From Diphasiastrum complanatum (taxonomy: Eukaryota; Streptophyta; Lycopodiopsida; Lycopodiales; Lycopodiaceae): DNA of 64,000 bases. Each line of letters begins with the position of its first letter. Within the stretch, counting starts at the first letter, position 1. A program made the translations under genes and the position numbers. This document shows, piece by piece, positions 59,047 to 64,000 of the stretch. Location: contig CM055097.1 of assembly GCA_029204225.1 (NCBI GenBank), forward strand, positions 11,841,828 to 11,905,827. The letters run 5' to 3'. The notes under the pieces were generated by a model. It searched no databases. It was not told where the DNA came from and saw nothing but the letters and a program-made list of their open reading frames with translations.

Positions 59047-61448
59047 CATGGCGCTTCTGTCTTCTTCCGCATCATCCCAGGCGCAGTTGCAGTTTCAAAC
59101 CCTTCCTGCTCTGCAATCGCATCCCTCGCAGTTGCGAGGGGATGTGAGTGGAGAGGGTGTGAATCCCTTGCTGTATGTGAGCTTCAACCAGGATCACACC
59201 TGCTTTGCCTGCGGCACTCACACCGGCTTCAGGATATACAACTGCGATCCTTTTAGGGAAACTTTTCGCCGCGAATTTGACGACGAAAGCCTGCTTTTCC
59301 CTCCCAATCGCAGCAATTTCGGTGCTGCAGGTAGCGGTATTGGAATTGTGGAGATGCTCTTCAAGTCCAACATATCGGCGCTGGTCGGTGGTGGCAAGGC
59401 GCCGAGGTACTATCCCAACAGGGTGATGATATGGGATGACAATCAGAGCCGCTGCATCGGCGAGCTGATGTTCCGGAGTGAGGTTAGGGCAGTAAAGCTG
59501 CGGAGGGATCGGTTAGTTGTCCTCCTAGAGTACAAAATCTATGTATATAATTTTATGGATTTGAGAGTTGTACATCAGATTGAAACCCTCTCTAATCCAA
59601 AGGGGCTATGCGCTCTTTCATCTGCTTCCAATTCTTGTGTGCTCGCATGCCCGGGGTTGAGAGGTGGGGAAGTGCGGCTGGAGCTGTACAGTGTAAAGAA
59701 GACTAAGTTCGTGCAGGCGCATGAATCGGCGTTGGCATGCATGGCTCTTTCTCAAGACGGAAGCCTCCTGGCAACTGCGAGCACCAAAGGCACGCTGATT
59801 CGTATTTTCAGGACTGCTGATGGAACAAAATTGCAGGAGGTTAGCCATGGATTTGCTCTGCAGACACACACTTAGTTCCCTAGACGTCGCAATATGTCAT
59901 TGCGTCGTAGATTGCTTAGCATTTTCTGGATTCTTTCCCTCGTTCTTGATAGCAAAGAAAAACACAAAGCAGTCGAAATAATGCCAAGTCTTTTGGAAGG
60001 TTCAGGTTTTGATATTGTAATTATTGTAAGCACATGCAATACATTTATCTTACATAGGGGCTCCAAAAAGTTTTTGGTTTTTCAATTGCTGGTGAAGGTT
60101 GCTTACTCAATTCGTGCATAAAACATGCTGTTTTTCTTGGAATCATTTAGAAGTACTTACATAACAATATTTGTTGTATTGCAGCTCCGACGTGGTGCAG
60201 ACAAAGCTGCTATCTATAGCATTTCGTTTTCATCAAACTGCTATTGGCTTGCAATATCTAGTGACAAGGGAACAGTTCATGTATTTAGTGTAAAGTCACC
60301 ATTAGCCTCATCATTCGATGATGGGAGAGGATCAAATAGCGCATATGAACCTGGAACAATGTCTTCCAGGTTGACTTCTAGTATTAGCAGTAGTCTTCTT
60401 CTCGCCGGGTCCAGTTTATTATCATTTGCAAGTGCAAATACAGGTTCTTCTTTGTCATTCATGAAAGGTACAATAGTAGCCTCATTTTCACATGTCATTG
60501 TGATTCTCATACAGGATAGCATGAAGTTTTAGGTTTCAAATGGTTCATAGCAATTTTGTGTATAGCTGCTTAGGTGAAGTTTATAATATGAAATAAGTGA
60601 TGTTGTAGATAAGAGGATCAATTAGCATGGCTGCTTATTACAGGGGTTTTACCAAGATATTTTAGCTCTGAATGGTCTTTTGCACAATTTCGCTTGCTCG
60701 AAGAAACCCGATCAATTGTGGCTTTTGGACCGCAGAAAAATACCATCATCATCGTTTGTGCTAACGGAAGGTATGATTGTTTGTTAAGTGTTTAATTTTC
60801 TCATGAAGTTGATTTTCTGTAAGTGCTTAATTTTTTCATTTTAATGAAGGCGAACTAGCAGAAGTGGTTAGTGAAGTTAGTTATCATTTAGTTATATTTG
60901 TTTAATGAGCTGCATTAAAGATGGGATCAAAATTCAGGCGGGATCAAAAGTCAGGCATGTTGTAAATCAAGGAGGTAAGAAGAAAACTGTAATCTACTCA
61001 GATGCATGTGGCTAGTCTAGTATTCCAGAAAATTGATGCTATTGACACACATTTGGTCCCTGCCTTTTGGTCTTTGTTTTAACAGAATTGTCATATAGTT
61101 ACAACATGCAGTGTTTGGATCCAAGGATGAAAAAATCGTATTTCTCACTGATAGGCACGTTTCTCGTAGTTTCAAAAACTAAGCCTTCAATATCTCGATA
61201 CTGAGAAGTTCAATATAATGCACTATTTCCCACAATCTTTTTGTGACAGCACGCTGGTATTCACCAATTGGACGAGGAATCATTGCAGTGATTGCATAGA
61301 ATTGTTTGCTGATTGATTTCAAGCAGTATCTTTATTTGCAGAAAATTTAGTAGGTTCTGGAATATCTGTGGCTGCTCAGAATTCTCTCTCTTTTGCTAAC
61401 CCTTGGCTAGCAGCAAGCAGTGAGCATGAAGCTTTTAAGTGTGTGTGT

Positions 61449-61493
<45 letters not shown>

Positions 61494-61659
61494 CATAGTT
61501 GCAGCGAATAGCGATTGCTGGGTTTCACGATTCCTGAATGGTGCCGATTTCTTTTTTTATATGTGCGATTCGCAGAACAAAAAAAAACAGCGATTTGCAG
61601 CAAATCGCTGTTTTTGTTTACAGTGATATGCGAATCAAGATTCGATTCGCGATCGTGAG

Positions 61660-61722
<63 letters not shown>

Positions 61723-62274
61723 CCTTCTCCTTGACATGCCAATATACAGCTAGCCTCATATACACTGTTTGTCCTTGAGGTTAATGGTCTGCTGAGAGTC
61801 GAGACTAATATGTGAAATGGGAGTTGGGGAGGGCAGCAGATTTTGGGAACAGGCTTCAATGATGCAAATGAGGAGTTCCTAAGGAATGTTTAGGTGGCAG
61901 CATTTGCACCTGTCTGTGGTTCCCTGTTTTTATGTAAATTTTTTGTTGTTCATTTTGTTCTGCTTTCAGAGCTCCTTTGGTTCATCCTGAACTTCCATCC
62001 TGTAAATGATTTATTGGTTGATTAGAGTCTTTCTTATTCACAACGATCTTTTCATAGAAAAATGAACAGGCAGATGCTTGTTTTCAAGAGTAGAAAGTGT
62101 TCTTTTACCTAGTTGCATCGTTGCTCATCAGGAACTCCATCTTCAGAACTAATCCAAAGGCCTACGTGTATGCGTTGTTACAGTTATTACAGATGTGCCT
62201 TTGATCCAGTATCAGGGGGGGAGATGGTGCAGCAGGAGTTTGCAAGGTTCTTTAAACCAGCAGGAGAATTGTAA
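58997..62274 (+). CDS. ATG18: Autophagy protein ATG18/WIPI-type PROPPIN, 4 exons
   Basis: PI3P-binding seven-bladed WD40 beta-propeller acting at the phagophore during autophagosome formation, nearest to plant ATG18a. Exons: 58997-59839, 60185-60467, 60644-60770, 62184-62274. All introns are GT-AG, phases fit, and the product is 447 residues (Arabidopsis ATG18a about 425 as I recall). Ser/Ala-rich N terminus (1-50), then [11 protein letters not shown] and [12 protein letters not shown] (about 55-86), [17 protein letters not shown] (about 145-161), [20 protein letters not shown] (about 253-272), the lipid-binding LRRG at 282-285 at the start of exon 2, a long Ser-rich blade-6 loop (about 315-375), [16 protein letters not shown] and [13 protein letters not shown], and stop after PAGEL. 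The start is the ATG at 58997: the frame extends six bases upstream only through TTG. Intron 3 (1413 bp) holds microsatellites. Confidence 0.95.
61440..61493. repeat. (TG)n(TC)n(AT)n microsatellite in ATG18 intron 3
   Basis: About 12 bp of TG, 28 bp of TC and 14 bp of AT in succession. Confidence 0.93.
61498..61660. repeat. GCGATT-rich segment with hairpin in ATG18 intron 3
   Basis: Repeated GCGATT/AATCGC words like those at 8031-8200. Around 61587 to 61611 there is a perfect inverted repeat: ACAGCGATTT, a 5-base loop, then AAATCGCTGT. Confidence 0.65.
61663..61720. repeat. (GA)n microsatellite in ATG18 intron 3
   Basis: Perfect GA tract of about 58 bp. Confidence 0.95.
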
Positions 62275-63390
62275 TTTGTTGGACGCGCAAATTGCTGACA
62301 CGATCATTCTGTATGTGTGTTTGAGTGTGCAGCCCTTCTATATTTCTTGTCTTGAACTTTTCTTTTTTCTTAGCCAAGTAGTCATTTTTTTACCTATTGG
62401 TTTTTTCAGTACAACTGTTCTGCATGCTCTAGTCTTGAAGAGTTGCTTTTCAGTTATCAAAATCTGAAATCTACACTAAGGAGTTAGTATTGCTTAGGCA
62501 CAGGCCAAAGCAAATATCTTTTGTAAACCTTTTGTTCTTTTGCCTTCTAATTCTCTACTGGCAATTTTTCAGTACATTGCTGGTTATTGAAACATGTGGT
62601 CCTGAACAAATGGACAGATTTGACCCATCACTACATGTCCAGTTTTTAACTATGCTGAATTTCGCTAGACCATGGTGGTATCTGAGCATATTCACGTTTG
62701 TCAACCTCATACAAAATTCCATGTTAGTGTTACTTTATGATTCGACACCATGTTGGAAGTTGTTCTTTTAACCTTTATTGGACTTCATCTTCTGAATTTA
62801 AGCTGTTCCCTCTTGCAGTTTTTTCCCACTGCCCCTGCCCTGCAGCCATCAGCGAGCAAAGCCGTAGTGATATATGTCGAAGCAGCAAAACTGAGGCTCG
62901 TGGATATCGAGCGTCGAATTTCTACATAATCTTGAATTTTTGATTGATTGGTGGAAAAACCATCATAGCAGTAGCTTTTTATGATTTCATTGAACTAGAG
63001 TGCAAAGCTCTAGTGGCTATTTGCAAGAATTGTATTTGTCAGATTCCCATCAATACAGGCTTTTGAGACTGCATGCAGTGTGACAGTTCTGCTATTGCAG
63101 AGTTGTTGTATGCAGGTTCTTAAGTTGCAAGTGTAAAAAATTGGTACTAAGTGATATTTTCGTTTGTAAGTGGTTCTTCCTGTACAGGATCATATGAAGG
63201 GCCGTAACACGATTTCATTTTTGACATTTACAGAGTTTGAACAAAATACTTGTTGCATGCCACCTCAAGCAGTAGGGTCAATATATGTGCTCCTTTTCCC
63301 ATTTCTGGGAAAGATAAATTTTGACCCAGATGCATTGAGTAAGACCTGGAAAGTCTCAAGTTTAACATCTGTTATGAGATTATGACTAGT

Positions 63391-63394
<4 letters not shown>

Positions 63395-63438
<44 letters not shown>
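63395..63438. repeat. (TC)n microsatellite
   Basis: Perfect TC tract of about 44 bp. Confidence 0.95.
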
Positions 63439-63445
<7 letters not shown>

Positions 63446-63755
63446 ATTGTGATAATTACCATACTGAAGTAAACCATGCTGAAAAAAACCATGTCGAAAC
63501 ACAAACCAACAAGACACAATGTAAAAACGTGAATGTATAATGTCAGGCTCAAGGCCGTAAAAAAGTACAGCGATGTTTGATAAACATTCTGTCTCATAAA
63601 CATTGTACACAATACAACTAGCATTCGTCCTCTAACTCAAAGTTTGAGTCATATGTGGAACCACCAAATAGGTAGTTTGCAAATGATGTGGAGGGTGTCA
63701 TGCGTCGTTGTGAGCCTTTGTCTCTGCTCTGCCTCCACCCTATCCCCTACCTCTC

Positions 63756-63759
<4 letters not shown>

Positions 63760-63805
<46 letters not shown>
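63760..63805. repeat. (CT)n microsatellite
   Basis: Perfect CT tract of about 45 bp in a pyrimidine-rich stretch. Confidence 0.95.
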
Positions 63806-63807
<2 letters not shown>

Positions 63808-64000
63808 CCTCCTGCTCGCTAGCTCCAACTGCTGCTCCCTTTGGGTCGCCCTCTAAATTGTGATCTCATAACTTGGGAAGGTCCTATAAATTCAGGGTCA
63901 ACTTGGCCCTCAACTACTTGCCATGCTCCAATTTGCTCTACAAACAATGCCCCAAAAACCCCTCCCCCTTAAACATTAGGTGCAAGAATGGTTGGCTCCT

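Larger units (their letters stand above)
62275..64000. other. ATG18 3' flank, no further gene recognised
   Basis: The ATG18 3' UTR should lie in the first few hundred bases. Beyond it, frames are short and without motifs. Two CT microsatellites are listed separately. Confidence 0.55.

Noticed and set aside
62490-62943. Hydrophobic plus-strand frames after ATG18 (possible membrane protein)
   Set aside because: Short, overlapping and in an AT-rich 3' flank. They are better explained by T-rich sequence.

Overview
This is nuclear DNA of a land plant. It holds two host genes with canonical plant splice sites, surrounded by long GA/CT microsatellites and decayed Copia, Ty3/gypsy, LINE and Penelope-like elements. 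The species cannot be read directly. Very long (GA)n arrays, a LINE of a type I associate with ferns, mosses and algae, and a Penelope-like relic make a fern (or another non-flowering plant) at least as likely as an angiosperm. That is inference only.

Left part (about 4.4-26.6 kb): one large minus-strand gene encodes AUG6, the plant HAUS6 subunit of the augmin (gamma-tubulin-recruiting) complex. I could place 12 exons whose phases all fit. They give 712 codons plus a stop and span about 21.9 kb because four introns are 1.0-8.4 kb long. Intron 10 holds a dead gypsy integrase and a three-unit tandem repeat. Intron 3 (8.4 kb) holds a Copia element split by a younger, complete but non-autonomous gypsy element, plus a gypsy RNase H relic. 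Intron 2 (5.1 kb, a GC-AG intron) holds a Penelope-like RT relic and two LINE tails. A three-unit repeat with telo-box motifs lies just upstream of the gene.

Middle part (about 27-58 kb): no host gene was recognised. It is a mosaic of broken retroelements: gypsy RT/RNase H/integrase, a gag-like ORF with three unusual zinc knuckles, at least six Copia fragments on both strands, two related Copia LTRs in opposite orientation (33.6 and 54.4 kb), and an AT-rich block of about 6 kb next to an LTR and primer-binding site that looks like a large non-coding retrotransposon derivative. Several minisatellites lie between them.

Right part (about 58.3-62.3 kb): a plus-strand gene encodes an ATG18/WIPI-type PROPPIN, a PI3P-binding autophagy beta-propeller with an LRRG motif. 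It has 4 exons and 447 residues. Its promoter has a TATA box, three CACGTG G-box/ABRE-like sites and upstream ORFs. The two host genes act in separate processes (spindle microtubule nucleation and autophagy) and nothing in the sequence links them functionally.
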